Position numbers and translations under genes: made by a program
NCBI GenBank assembly: GCA_022225965.2
Contig: JAKJXP020000044.1
Span: 248,001 to 312,000 of the forward strand
Reading direction: 5' to 3'
Length of the DNA stretch: 64,000 bases
Source: Diatrype stigma
Lineage: Eukaryota; Ascomycota; Sordariomycetes; Xylariales; Diatrypaceae
Notes under the pieces: model-generated
Seen by the model: the letters and a program-made list of their open reading frames with translations, nothing else
Told to the model about the DNA's origin: nothing
Database searches by the model: none
Shown: positions 31,455 to 43,375 of the stretch, one piece after another
Numbering within the stretch: position 1 is the first letter of the stretch
Layout of the letters: the number at the start of each line of letters is the position of its first letter

Positions 31455-33390
31455 TTATTTAGCAGCACCGAAGATGGTTTCCTAGAAGTCATATTAGTCA
31501 AAGGTCCGATACGAAAGATACAGTCTCGGGAACTTACCATGATGATGCCCGTAATCTGGTACGGGTCGGCATTGGAAGCCGGGCGTCGGTCCTCGAAGTA
31601 GCCGTAGCCCTTCGCGGCCGTCTCCCGGGGAATACGAATTGACGAACCACGGTCGGCGACACCGTATGTGAACTTCTCGATGGAGCCAGTCTCATGTCTG
31701 CCAGTCAGGCGCTGCTCGTTGCCCTCACCGTACACGGCAATGTGTTCCTTATGCCGACCCTCGAGCTTCTTGATGGCAGCCTCGATGTGCTTCATGCCAC
31801 CCTCAACACGCATCTCCTTGGTCGAGAAGTTGCTGTGAAGGCCAGCTCCGTTCCAGTCACCCGGGATGGGCTTGGGCTCCAGAGACACCTTGACACCGAA
31901 CTCCTCAGCAACTCGGTGAAGCAGGAAACGGGCCATCCACAGATGGTCACCCATCTCGATACCATCGCAGGGTCCAACCTGGAACTCCCACTGCGCAGGC
32001 ATGACCTCCGCGTTGGTGCCAGAGATCTTGATGCCAGTGTAGAGGCAGGCCTTGTAGTGAGCCTCAACGATGTCACGGCAGACGACCTTACCAGCACCTA
32101 CACCGCAGTAGTAGGGTCCCTGGGGGGCGGGGTAACCGGCCTTGGGCCAGCCATATGGTCTGTCGTCCATATCGAAAAGGGTGTACTCCTGCTCCAAACC
32201 AAACCAGGGGATGTGGGCGGCATGGGTCTCCATCAGCTTGGCGCACTCGTGGCGATGGTTGTACTTGTTAGGTGTACCATCGGCGTTCCAAGTCTCGGAC
32301 AAGACAATGATGTTAGGAACACCTCGGAAAGGGTCGGGGAAGACGGCGACGGGCTTCAGGTAAACATCCGAGTTGTCACCAGGAGCCTGGTTGGTGGAGG
32401 AACCATCGAAGTTCCAGACGGGTAGATCCTCAGGCTTGAAACCCTCTTTGGGCACTGACGTAATGGTCTAGATTGGCAGGATGTTAGCTTTCATCGGCCT
32501 TGATTTGCAGGTATTAATCCCGTGCACGAAAGTTGTGCAGATTATAAGCTAAGATCATTGCCGCTTGGCTAAAACTCGGGGGTTACCACCCGAGGTTATG
32601 AAAGAATGGCCCTTGCCAACGACCTTGAAGAGGTTATAGCATAGAGCTACTACTCCAAGATCGAATTGTTTGAGTGGGGTTGACGATCGAAGTAAACAAT
32701 GAGGATGTGACGTGAAGGGCGTCAAGGAGGCGAAGTCGGCCCCAGAAGTTGACTCGCTCGGTCTCCTCGGGCCAAAGGACCCAAATGACTGGTGAAGCAT
32801 TCGAGCACTGCTAACCTGGAGGTAGCCGTGTATTCCCGGCACAATAGCACAGGGGCCACAGGTGATGGGGGCCAAGCTAAGCTAGGGTCTCTGCGTATGC
32901 CGCTAGGGTCCCGGCAAGCAGAGGCGCAGGAGGGTACGGGTTTGATTCATGACACGAATCGATGGGGTAACAGAAACTCAGACAATTCGACAGAGATAGA
33001 AGGGAAGGCAAATTACGTACTCTACTCTTGGAGCGGACACCGCCGACAGCGTCGATCCAGACGTACTCCGCCATGGCGGAGCCTTTCTGGTCGAGCTTCA
33101 TGTACTTCATGAGCTACAAGGGGACAAGCGTTAGCTAACACGGAACATGGCGATACACGCATCATACACATTGATTCCTCGCGAGGAACTCGTGATCTTT
33201 CTGCGCCAGTATTCCGGGGGAAGGGTTGTATGCTTACGTTCTCGGTGTACGAGACGTGGTGGTTCTCAGCCTGCGGGAGGAGATTCTGTTAGCTAATCGT
33301 CTCGTGATGCGGAGGGGTAATTGGCTGGAGGCAGCCAGGCAGGTGGGGTCCGGCGCGCAAGATTTGGTAGATTCGGTAGGGACTCACCAT
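31455..33390 (-). CDS. glnA: glutamine synthetase (GSII type)
   Basis: Five coding exons (33390-33388, 33270-33238, 33113-33021, 32467-31538, 31481-31455) give 361 residues, the normal length of eukaryotic cytosolic glutamine synthetase, which makes glutamine from glutamate, ammonia and ATP. Landmarks are [23 protein letters not shown] (metal ligands), [15 protein letters not shown], the ATP-binding [14 protein letters not shown] stretch ([11 protein letters not shown]) and [11 protein letters not shown]. The first coding exon is only the ATG, and the last holds nine codons including the stop (ETIFGAAK). Intron 3 is unusually long at 553 bp; the others are 117, 124 and 56 bp. The promoter has two GATAAG sites. 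Gene symbol follows the fungal convention. Confidence 0.95.
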
Positions 33391-33620
33391 GGTTGCGATC
33401 TGGATGTGAGAAGTAGATCGATCTAAGGGTTTTTTCGGGATTTTCTTAGGTGAAGATGGCAGGTGTCAATTTGCGATGTCGAACGATTCGGTCGAGCGGT
33501 GTAATGAACTCAAGGGACTGCCTCTTTTCAAAGAGAGTGTGTTTGTAGAGAAAGAAGATTTCAGGACAGGAGGAAGCGAACAATGGGCGGCGGGGTGAGG
33601 CTTTTTATGTGGAGGGGCAC

Positions 33621-33751
33621 CTTATCGCTTACCGGGGGCTAAGCCTCGTAAGTGGTTGATGGGTGAATACCTGAGGTACCTGCCCAGCGACGGGTGTTTG
33701 GGGAGTCCAGACAGACACAGACCAGCGACTAACTAGCGAAAGTCTGATAAG
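33621..33751. promoter_or_regulatory. GATA-factor sites in glutamine synthetase promoter
   Basis: CTTATC at 33621-33626 and GATAAG at 33746-33751 lie about 230 and 360 bp upstream of the minus-strand ATG. A TATA-like ATAAAAA (minus strand, near 33600) sits between them and the start codon. AreA/NIT2-type nitrogen control of glutamine synthetase is known in fungi; its operation here is inferred. Confidence 0.5.
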
Positions 33752-36700
33752 AAAGCCTTCAGCACCGACGATGTAGATGTTGGCGGGCTATGGTACCTAA
33801 CTCAGGCTAGGTGAACCTAACAAACAGGCAGTCCAGGCAGTACAGGTAACCGCAACCCGAGCCGATCAGCACTTGTGCAGTTGCAGAAGAGTTGAGGTAC
33901 GACCGTACGAGCAGGCGCTTTCCACTCGCCAAACTTGAAGGATGCAGGTGGTGCAAGTTGCTACAGGGGTGGCGGTTCCAGAAAGTCTTCAGTGTGGGGT
34001 TCGATTCGTGATGGACAACCTGGAAGTTTGCAGCTCAACCACCAGTGCTACCTAACTGATCATCCCGGGTATGTACATACAAACCTACGGTACCTACATA
34101 CATACCTACCTATATGTACGAAGTATGTAGGTACCACCTACCTACCTAGGTACTATAGGTACATGTAGGAACTCACCTTAAGCTGCTTCGTATTCTACAG
34201 TCAAGACAGCATTATGTATGCCTACAAATTGTACGATGATCAGGGTGCGTAGGTGGTTACAGGGCATGCATATATAACTCATAACTGATAACTCATAACT
34301 TGTATGTAACTTTCAGCACCTACTTGCCTAGCTATGAGCAGTAGTAAAGTGGCAGGGGAGATGTGGATAGGTGGGATAAAGTGTGGCGGCACGGCGGGGC
34401 TGTAACAAACAATTGAGCAATCAAGCTTCGACGTTGTTCCTGCAACAACATTACGTCGCTCGATAACCGTATAGGTATGTTCTCTAGCGACCTCCTGGCT
34501 CGCGTGACACAGTACGCGTGTGGCTATTTGCGTATAGAACGAGAACCATAAACCATAGACATAAAGTATCACAGGCATATTTACATACATCATGGATATA
34601 TGTAAGAATGGCTAGACATATATATAGTACATGCATATGCGCCGAGCAGGGACGGAAGCAGGCCGAAGACTTGGACTGTCATTCTAGATTCCCTATTTAA
34701 TCTGGATTCAAGTCCAGTCCTGGCCGGTGCCAACCTACCGATATGTAGGTACCATTACTGCCCTATACCGCTTCACCAATTGGAAACACCGCCTTGCATA
34801 CTGATTCCGTTTCTTGCCTCAGGCCTAGTGCATTTGGCCGTCAAGCGGAGCCTCCGACACCCTGGATTACGATCGCCGAACACGGGAGCTCGTTTTTACC
34901 CATATGTGCTGTATGCGTATGTATACAATGTATGTATCATGAACACCTACTCCCGACGTTGTCGTCCAGAACTCTTTACAAGGAGGTTGCACACTCTGCA
35001 CCATGCAGAAAGGTATGCACACGTTCCACTGCATGGGGATTGATTGACATGGATGGTTTTCTGTTACATTGTGAGATCCTCCATGATACACCGCTATTAT
35101 AATACTACCCATACAGTCATCCAGCCATCCAGCCATCCAGTCCAGCTTGTGTTGACACCCAAGCACACCTCGTCTGGTAACACACGAATAGTAGTAGGAC
35201 AGGAATTTGGCAAGTACTAGGTATCAACTATGTAGAATCCGTCACAAGCTACCCCAGTATTTCAAGTGGGTATCCTACCTGAACTTAAGTGACGACGACA
35301 CACTATCCTCTTGAATACACACAAGTCTGTCAACTTATAAAACCGAAGCCCGGAACAACCCCGATTTCCTCCAAGGACTTCATTTAGCAAGCCTGAAGTA
35401 TATGTGCTTCAGGAGTTCTGCGATCTAATGCCCCAAACTTCTAGAGACAAAGGATAGGTAGGTATCCTGCGGCACTATCAAGGATTAAGCCAACAGGTAG
35501 TAGGTCCGGGTAGCTACAACCTGGGGTATCATCTCCCCCGGCTTTATTCCCAACTATTATAGCAGCTCTGCACCAACAACCCCCGTTGTCCCATACAAGT
35601 CCGTGGGATATGGCAGCACTTTACATGTGTTATTAATATAAGCCCTCCACGAGAATTCCTTGATGCATCCGAATCTCGGTTGCATTATTCATTAGTGTCA
35701 AGGCTAGGCCGAAGCCGCCGACCAGAATCCACCAGAGCGGGGCGCATACTGTGGGGGACCGATGGTACGGCTCGAACTAATCTCCATATCCTTTCGAGTC
35801 ATTGTAAAGCGGAAGAATGCGATTCGTTTCATGACAGTGAGCATCCTGTCATGGAATGCGCTCGCATCTCGCACAAGCTTTGCGCCGTCGAGGCAGTATG
35901 CAAGGGCAATAACGCCTATCTTCAGATCTGCCTGTACTACCTCCTCGGGACGAAATGGACCAGTCACCAGGATCAGTCACCAGAGGCCGAAACAGATTTA
36001 GAGCAGGAGAGCTTTAGCCCTACCATCTATCATTGAACCAATGAAACCATTCACGATTATTCGGTATCGTTAGTCCAGCAGATATGCGTGTTTCCATATC
36101 TGTATTAGGGAGAACATACATAGTATGTAACGAAAGAATACCCAGGACTGGAGGTCTTTGGTTGGCTCGGGGCTATTTGTCACGATCCAAGTATTTCCCC
36201 ATTTGAGACATACGCTCCCTCCGCATCATCTGTCACTCCCCGGAAGTTCAATATGTGGTTAATATACAAAGACCAGGCAGTTCAGGCAGCTAGACACGGA
36301 AGATGGTGTGTAAGTCATGAAGCTCCATTTACAGGACTACTACATAGTAATAATCGCGGGCCTCGAGCTCGTCCAATGGGTATTCACATAAACCAATCAC
36401 CCCATTGGCCATCGATATTTCTGGTCCCGGACCCCTATAACCCACTTCCAAGCCCACCCTTACCACACAAGAAGCTAGGGGACCTGGCAGCGTTGCATAC
36501 ATGTAGGTAATATATACGAATATCTATTATCGTATTATTCTCCTCAATCCAACCACAGCCTTGCCCTGGGCTGGGCTCGCTGGTATCTACCTGCCACTAG
36601 CATGGGACCCCAAAATCCCCAGAGCTGCAGAGCTGAAGAAGCTGAGGAACCATGTGGCAGCGCCATGCAGAACCAAGCGGCGCGGCGTCTAGCATAGTTA

Positions 36701-37583
36701 CCGTAGTCGCCCTACCTTATCGTCGTGGCTTGATTGGTTCTTTCGAATATATTTCTCATTGTACTTCCAATTCCTATGATATTTCTTTGGATGATGGCCT
36801 CCCGATCCGTGTCTCCAAGTTTAGGCGTGAACCAAACCAGACGCCCCCAAATTGATGACAACAACCCCGAAATGATTAATCGCTCATTCGGCTAAGGATC
36901 GGAACCTTGGAGACAGTTGCCGTATACTTCATTACTAATGGCCCCCACCCCCTTTTCTTAGCTAATACCCATTCCACAAGGGGCACGGTATTATAATTCC
37001 TACCTGTATGAAACTTCTAACATACGCATTGCCGCCTCCAGCATTCACCTTGACGGACATTCAGAACATACATACTATCATTGTTAACAGTATTGCCAGT
37101 CTTCTCCCGTGTCTCAATCATTGTATTCACGAATGCAAGGTTCGTGACCGGTCAAAACCGCGGCTCTACAAGCATACCTCAATGAGACGTAGTTCCTAGC
37201 CCAGGCTATGAATGGATGACCAAGAATTTGTATGCAAATTCACTCGCGGTCAATGGTTATGGCCGAGGCTTCAATAGGAGGCTTACTCTGCATATCCAGA
37301 AGGTAGGTAGGCATACACCCTTAAATATCTTGGTACAGGTATAGTTGCCGACAAGGGGCAATGCACGAAGGTAGGTACAATCAAACCCCGAATCAAGAAG
37401 GTAGACATCGAGTACTCCTTCCATTATTCCAGTCTGAGGTATGTAGTTGGCGGGTTCCTTAATTCGAAATGTTGCCTCCACGCAGGGAAGGAGCGTGTAC
37501 CGTGAAACTCATATAAGGAAAGAGCCTCCATGAAACCGTTTATTTTCAGGCGGCAACAGTTGACATGACGCAACTGAGATCTT

Positions 37584-37641
37584 GGAACCTCGAACCTCGA
37601 ACCTCGAATCTAGAACCTGGATCCGGGAACCGTGAACCTGG
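37584..37641. repeat. short degenerate GAACCTC tandem repeat
   Basis: Three near-perfect seven-base GAACCTC units are followed by decaying variants (GAATCTA, GAACCTG, GAACCGT, GAACCTG), about 170 bp upstream of the next gene. Confidence 0.7.
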
Positions 37642-37808
37642 AATATATTTAGTATCCCGGCTCTTCAAAGCATTGCCACAGCTGCCTTAATACATAAGTT
37701 TTACAATTTCCATATACTTGGGCTATTCATATCCTACCTGCATCGTTACGAAAGCATTGATATGTAGATTGTGTATACGATCGAGCGTCTGAGTACGCCT
37801 GCACCGTC

Positions 37809-39965
37809 ATGAATTGGACGGAAGGGAATCTGGCCCGCCATTCCCGGGGAGGTAGGCAACGGAACAAACTCATAGAACGGCAAAGACAACATTTCGCCAA
37901 GGCTCGCAATGCTTTACTTCAAAATGGCACGAAACAGAGTCCCATCACCATATCTTTCCTTGACCGTGAGCATTCCGCAGACATACAGCTCCAAAAGAAG
38001 GCAGCAGGTGTTTCGCCCAAGCTATATACCAGGTCCTCGCAATACCAGGTTCACGAAAAATACTCCCAAAAACAGCCTCATCCTAACTTGGTCAACACCC
38101 CTCGTTCTAGACATCACGATCATGCGTCAAGAATTAAGCATGAAGACGAACAGCTTCCTTCAGAGACGACCTCGCTTGGGAGGAAGCGGTCACTAGTCTC
38201 TGAGTATGCTGACGCAGACAACGACAAGTACAGTCATCTCCGTGAGAAGAAACGGAAGTTGCTCAATAAAGCTGACTGGGTTGGATTGAATCAACAGCAA
38301 CATCTGAAGATTACATTCCCTGGTCAAAGGAGCCACGCCGATGGTTCTAGATGGAGTAAGGTAGTCGGAAGCCGGTCACCAGGGAAAGCAACAAAGAATC
38401 AGCATTTGGATGGTAGAAGCCCTAGTGATGGCACTCAAGAACCGTTTCTCAAGTCCGCTTCAGTCGCTCGATATGAACGGAAACCCCTCCTGAAAATTCG
38501 CATTGGAAGCCAGGAGATCCAGCCCAGTGTGGCTACAACATCCCAAGCCAGTAGGCCATTGAGATTAACACCAAAAGTGCTGCAAAGTTCATCAGCGCAG
38601 ACTTCAAGTCCTACTCCGAGCCAAGCACGCAAATCGTACACATCTCGTTCAAAGGATAACTCGACAGTCACGAACGGTTTTAGCATACCATCATCAGATC
38701 ATCTTCGGCTTGAGAATCTGAGAATACATGTCAAGAACCAAGCCAACCCGGTAAAAGCGCCTTTGCAGGAAGCAACACAATTGCCCCAAGTTGTCTACTC
38801 TTCGTCTGTTATACATGAACCCACCCCTCTTCGAGCAAATGGTTTCAAAGTCCTTCAGTGGTCTCCCTCTGTATCAGACAAACCAGAGAGTCTTCAGGTA
38901 CAACTTGGACGGGATGATCCAACTGTTCCAATGTCGCAAAGAGCAGAAAATGATAAATGGAAGGCATTGCTTGTGTCGTCTGATAGAGACAGCGAGTCTA
39001 TAACTCAGGGATCCCCACATGATGCTTCTGTAATCCGATTGTCCATCAGTCCCGGAGTTAGTGCCTTGCCATCCCACCTCGAAGTTGATTTGCCTCCGCT
39101 TGATGCAGTCCTTCATCCAAGCTCCTCAAGGATATCGTCAACTCCAATGGTCTCTCACGATTCCTTGAAGTCGACCTCAGTACCAAATTTACCAAAGAAA
39201 GTTACGAGCGACTCCCGCCCCGGCACTCACTCAGACACACAGTTGACTATAAACAACGCAGCTTCAGGCGATCAAGTGGCAAAAGGGGCAAACGGCAAAC
39301 CACAGCAAGTAAGTCCGGCTGCCGTGGCCCAAGGCACTCGGGTCCAAACAACATATGAAGAAGAGCAACAAGCTTGGATGAAATTTGTGTTCGGTTCTGA
39401 TGACGAAAGTTTGAAGGAAAGGGCGTTTCAGGAGGCGGCACACAAGGCTGCATATGAATTGAAACCCTCCGATACTTCTAACAGCACGGACAACTTGAGC
39501 TTAATGAACATATCTACAAGCGACGGCACTTCTACAAACGACAATAGTCAAGATTTGGAGACCGTCGCAACATGTGGAACTACCCGGCCCAGATCTCATA
39601 TGAGAACATCAAGTGAAACCTCCCCGCCAGGGACATCGGTTGAAAGTCATGTCGCTACCCAGGGAACCATGCTATCTGGCTACCATGACGAATCCAGTAT
39701 CACGGCCAGCCAATCTTACAATGCTCCCTCACACAACTCCATGACGACAAGCAGATTTCGGTTTGCGCATCCTAAGGAATTTGTTGGAAAGTTCGTCAAT
39801 CAAAAATCCCGGATGGCTACGCAGACTTGCCATTTCCCAGACACAAACGGTGGCCGGGGAAAGGGCAGAAGAAGGGGCAAGAAGAAGGCATCGGATGGCA
39901 GGCCAAGTATACGGGAGTTCCCGGACTTCAATGACGATCCAATAGAAGAGTTCGACCAGGGATGA
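37809..39965 (+). CDS. large disordered protein of unknown function
   Basis: One uninterrupted 718-codon frame encodes a hydrophilic, Ser/Thr/Gln-rich protein without predicted membrane segments or a recognisable enzyme domain. The first 40 residues (MNWTEGNLARHSRGGRQRNK, then a basic helix with RQRQHFAKARN) and the block REKKRKLLNKADWVGL near residues 143-158 look like the conserved anchors of a fungus-specific family; they are followed by a short LKITFP strand. A long low-complexity centre, an acidic EEEQQAWMKFVFGSDDESLKERAF helix (about residues 516-540) and a basic C-terminal GRGKGRRRGKKK patch suggest a nuclear, nucleic-acid- or chromatin-associated role, which is inference only. The ORF is too long to arise by chance in this AT-rich stretch. 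Confidence 0.85.
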   Translation: MNWTEGNLARHSRGGRQRNKLIERQRQHFAKARNALLQNGTKQSPITISFLDREHSADIQLQKKAAGVSPKLYTRSSQYQVHEKYSQKQPHPNLVNTPRSRHHDHASRIKHEDEQLPSETTSLGRKRSLVSEYADADNDKYSHLREKKRKLLNKADWVGLNQQQHLKITFPGQRSHADGSRWSKVVGSRSPGKATKNQHLDGRSPSDGTQEPFLKSASVARYERKPLLKIRIGSQEIQPSVATTSQASRPLRLTPKVLQSSSAQTSSPTPSQARKSYTSRSKDNSTVTNGFSIPSSDHLRLENLRIHVKNQANPVKAPLQEATQLPQVVYSSSVIHEPTPLRANGFKVLQWSPSVSDKPESLQVQLGRDDPTVPMSQRAENDKWKALLVSSDRDSESITQGSPHDASVIRLSISPGVSALPSHLEVDLPPLDAVLHPSSSRISSTPMVSHDSLKSTSVPNLPKKVTSDSRPGTHSDTQLTINNAASGDQVAKGANGKPQQVSPAAVAQGTRVQTTYEEEQQAWMKFVFGSDDESLKERAFQEAAHKAAYELKPSDTSNSTDNLSLMNISTSDGTSTNDNSQDLETVATCGTTRPRSHMRTSSETSPPGTSVESHVATQGTMLSGYHDESSITASQSYNAPSHNSMTTSRFRFAHPKEFVGKFVNQKSRMATQTCHFPDTNGGRGKGRRRGKKKASDGRPSIREFPDFNDDPIEEFDQG

Positions 39966-40522
39966 TGAGCATACGGACTAGGGACAAAGGACCCCAAATA
40001 CAGCAGTAGGACAGCAGATTACTTGTCCGCTTGGACACGTTGGAGGCGCCCACGATCGGTTAGCTAATAAGCTGGGTACGCTACCTATACTATTTCCAAA
40101 ATTATAGGACGGGCCAAGGGATTTGAGCTTTTATATAGCAATGTTGTTGTATTTCTGCCACTGTTATAGAAGGAGCATATGATCAAGGAGTAAGGAATAC
40201 CCTATGGAGGCTGTAGTATGGAATCAGTTAACAGCTTAACCTGCCTAGAACTTCTAGAAGCTGCCCCTGAAGCTGCCTCTCTTCATCGCCTCGGTTAAAG
40301 CCACATAGTATTCCCTATGAAAGCCAAAGACATGAATGAGCCATAGATACCAAGTCTGCCACCTCACTCAGTATGGGACATATGAGAAAAATAAGCGGCT
40401 CGTCGCGAATAGGGTCAAACTAGCATCCCAAAGAGGGCACGGGGTCACGCCCCATGACCGCTGATAGTCACGCTTTGATCATATGCATCTACCATCTTAT
40501 CTAATCCTCCACCATCAACTAC
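39966..40522. other. convergent spacer, no gene seen
   Basis: This is the 3' region of two convergent genes. No element was recognised. Confidence 0.6.
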
Positions 40523-41918
40523 CTACTCACCCTTCGCCCGAACCTCCTCACTCCGCAGTCGGTTCTCCACCAGCACCAGCTTCTCCTCTCTCCAGTACAG
40601 CACGGCCGCCACGGCAGCGCCCGGGCCGAACACTACCGTGCCCGCAACCATGAGCGCCAGGGCCGGCACCAGCCCCACACCTTCGGCCTCCTGCACCCCC
40701 TCTTCCTTCTTGTTGTTCTTCCCCTCGCCGACGGAAGCCCCCTTCCCGAGCATAAGTAAGCGTCGCACGTCGTAGACCGCGAGCAGGCACCAAAGAAGGC
40801 CTGTCCCGAAGATCCCGTACAGGTCCCACTGGAAGAGCCAGTGCAGCGCCTGGATCGAGTTCTCCATTCGCCGCTCATAGCTCGGCAGGAACACGTGGCT
40901 GAAGGTGAACTGCTGCGGATCGCTGCTGCTACTGGATGATGGAAGGGCAAGTGCGATGACTGTGCTGATGTGGAAGAGCGCCAACACGCCGAAGAGAGTG
41001 CCGTAGCAGCGCTTGAGGGGCTGTATGTCCGTTGGTTGCTTTGTTCGTTGTTGTTTTTGTCCTCCCTTCGCGCTGCTAGGAGGAGGGGAAGACAGAGACG
41101 TTGAGCTCAGGAAGAGGGTGATGATATTGACCAGAATAGGGGCGAACTGCCAGAACAAGATGGCGCGCTGCGTCGCCATGATATCGGCGAACGGGATGTA
41201 CATGGCGGCGGTGGGGGCGAGGTACCCCAGCACGAGCGCCGGCAGCAGGGCCCGGGCGTGGGACGGGGACACCTCCCGCCCCCCGGCGAAATACGCCGTC
41301 CCGGCCGAGGCCCAGAGGTACGCTATGAAATGCAGCGGGCAGATGACGGCGCCGCCGACGAGCTGGTAGAGGACGGCCCAGACCGACGTGCTGGTATTCG
41401 GATCATCATCGCCATCATCAGCATACGTACCTACTAATCAGGACAAGATGCCATTTAAAAGGCGGGTGGGAGGTAGGTAAGTGATAGAGAGAGAAGCCAA
41501 AGACTCACAAGCTCAGAACCCTCCACGCATTCCTAGCGCGCCCGGCCTCGGCGGCGAGCAGGCCCACGACGGCGGCGAAGTGGACGAGGAGGTAGGCCTG
41601 CAGGAGGCGGGCGGCGGGGTCCCAGCCGGCGGCGGCGGCGATGAAGGCGGCCACGAGCTCGGTCAGCAGCCAGTCGGCGAACCCGTTGCCGGTCCACGCG
41701 GCCTCGAGGCGCACCCCGTTCGGGAACCTCCGCGCCCGCACCTCCGCCAGGTGCGCGTCGAACATCCCCGCCCGCCCCGGCTCGTCCCGCATCACCCACC
41801 ACGAGAAGGCCGAGGCGCCGAGGAAGAGGCCCGTGAACAGCGTTGTGGCCGGCCAGGGACGGGCGGCGGCGGCGGCGGCGGCGGTGGTGATGGGCGCGTC
41901 CTTCTTTTTCCTGGACAT
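40523..41918 (-). CDS. polytopic membrane protein, fungal family of unknown function
   Basis: Exons 41918-41509 and 41390-40523 give 425 residues. Using the acceptor at 41391 restores VLSF|TSVWAVLYQLVGGAVICPL, whereas the nearer AGs break the frame. About eight hydrophobic segments are spread over the length, with a basic MSRKKK start, a conserved-looking FDAHLAEVRARRFPNGV loop after the first segment, and a C-terminal cytoplasmic tail rich in charged residues. The pattern recalls uncharacterised integral membrane proteins, some of them terpene-cyclase-like, that occur near fungal secondary-metabolite genes. No biosynthetic partners lie next to it here, and no catalytic motif was identified. 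Confidence 0.75.
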
Positions 41919-43375
41919 CTTGAGAGAGCTAGGTGCCTGTAGCTGGCTAGGTACCTACTTAGATAGCTTGCGAAGGTTACTTGCTGGTATGGGAGAGGCG
42001 ATGAAGTAGTAGATGTGCTACCACCAATACAGCTCAAGGGGTCATAACAGGAACGCGCAAAATAAACGCCACATTCACTAACCTCCTTGAATGCAATTTT
42101 CCGGGACTAGGATCCCTCGGAATACAGGTTATTAGTTAGATCTTCGGATACTTAGCTGGGAAGCAAATCCTTCCTTCGAGAGCACTACCTACATAAGCAC
42201 GATATACGGCCGTTTACAGGGGCTTCGATGTGAGGATGCATAGGGGAAAGGATAGTTGATAGGCGCACCCCAACTACTGTATAATACATATGTAGTAACT
42301 ACTGTATTTATAAATAGATATTTTGGACCTGCTAAGGATCACTTTACTTCGTCACTCTACTTCGTACTGTCGAATTCTTTCTAGATATCAACATCAACTT
42401 CTTTATGTGACGAGGTTGACATTTCCGTTCAAGGATGCGGATCTTGACTTGCAACGGCGATGTTAACAATGAAGTCTTCCATCTGGTTGGTTGTAAACTG
42501 GAAGCAATTCGGGGCGTCGGACATTGCTTCGGACCGACGACTGCGATTACATGAAGGACCTCTCCTATGTACTTATATACACTGCAACATCGTACATACT
42601 TGATGTCGTAACGAACACAAGGGCTTGAGGGACCCTTAAGTAGGTAGCTATTCGCTATAAAGTGTCTGAAAGGACCTTGGGGAAAGCCACCATGGCTGTG
42701 CCAACTTCAACCAGATCGTGATGTCCAGCAACGCTTGATTTAGGCAATTGGGGCCGGTCTAATTTATAGGCGTTATGGCGGCTAGGAGGCATGTATGAAG
42801 TAGTAAGTGGTACTTCGCACCCTGTAGTAAACTACAGACTGACAGGATCCAGATTGTGCAATCAGATGAGTTGAGCTATGAGTTGGTGGCGGTGCACGCC
42901 GATTACTCGGTACATGTAGTCAGGTAGGTATGTATGTAGTTAAACTACCTAGACTACTTATTATAAGGCATGACGCCTGAAGAAACATACGTAAGCCACG
43001 ATTGAATAGCCACTGTAGGTGCTCCAGTCTACTCAAATCAATCAATTACACCTGGGGCCTTAACGTTCGCCATTCATCAGCAAAGCCTCACTTATCACTT
43101 AATACGAAGCCGTCGCCTCCGTTCAAAGCTCAGCATTGAACATCAGGGCGCATTTATCAATGGAACACAGTCCATCTCGTCATCCGAAATCCCATTGAAG
43201 AACACTCGAAAATAATCGCGCACATAAGCGACGACAGTAAAAGCGAGCCATCCGGAATCGTTCCTTTGACCTGACGAGATCCGACGCCTGCCGGGCTCCC
43301 TACAAAGATCGAGGACGTGGCTTACTGCAATTAGAGGAACACCACACCGGAGTTGTGCCATCACCACATTCCAAC
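41919..43375. other. divergent spacer, no gene seen
   Basis: About 1.45 kb of AT-rich spacer holds the promoters of the membrane protein and the Cdc50-like gene. No repeat or coding signal was recognised. Confidence 0.5.

Larger units (their letters stand above)
33391..37808. other. long gene-poor spacer with CCTA/GTAC simple sequence
   Basis: The first 200 bp are the pyrimidine-rich (minus strand), ATG-free leader of glutamine synthetase. The rest shows no recognisable gene. Degenerate CCTA/GGTA/CATA simple sequence is dense at 34070-34170. Open frames at 35680-36036 and 35704-35967 have no recognisable features. Confidence 0.5.

Noticed and set aside
34070..34170. Telomere-like repeat in the CCTA/GGTA-rich stretch
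   Set aside because: The units are irregular ACCTAC/CATACC, not TTAGGG; such simple sequence recurs in many spacers of the window.
35680..36036. Overlapping open frames on both strands near 35.7-36.0 kb
   Set aside because: No motif, no splice partner and no composition change; treated as chance.
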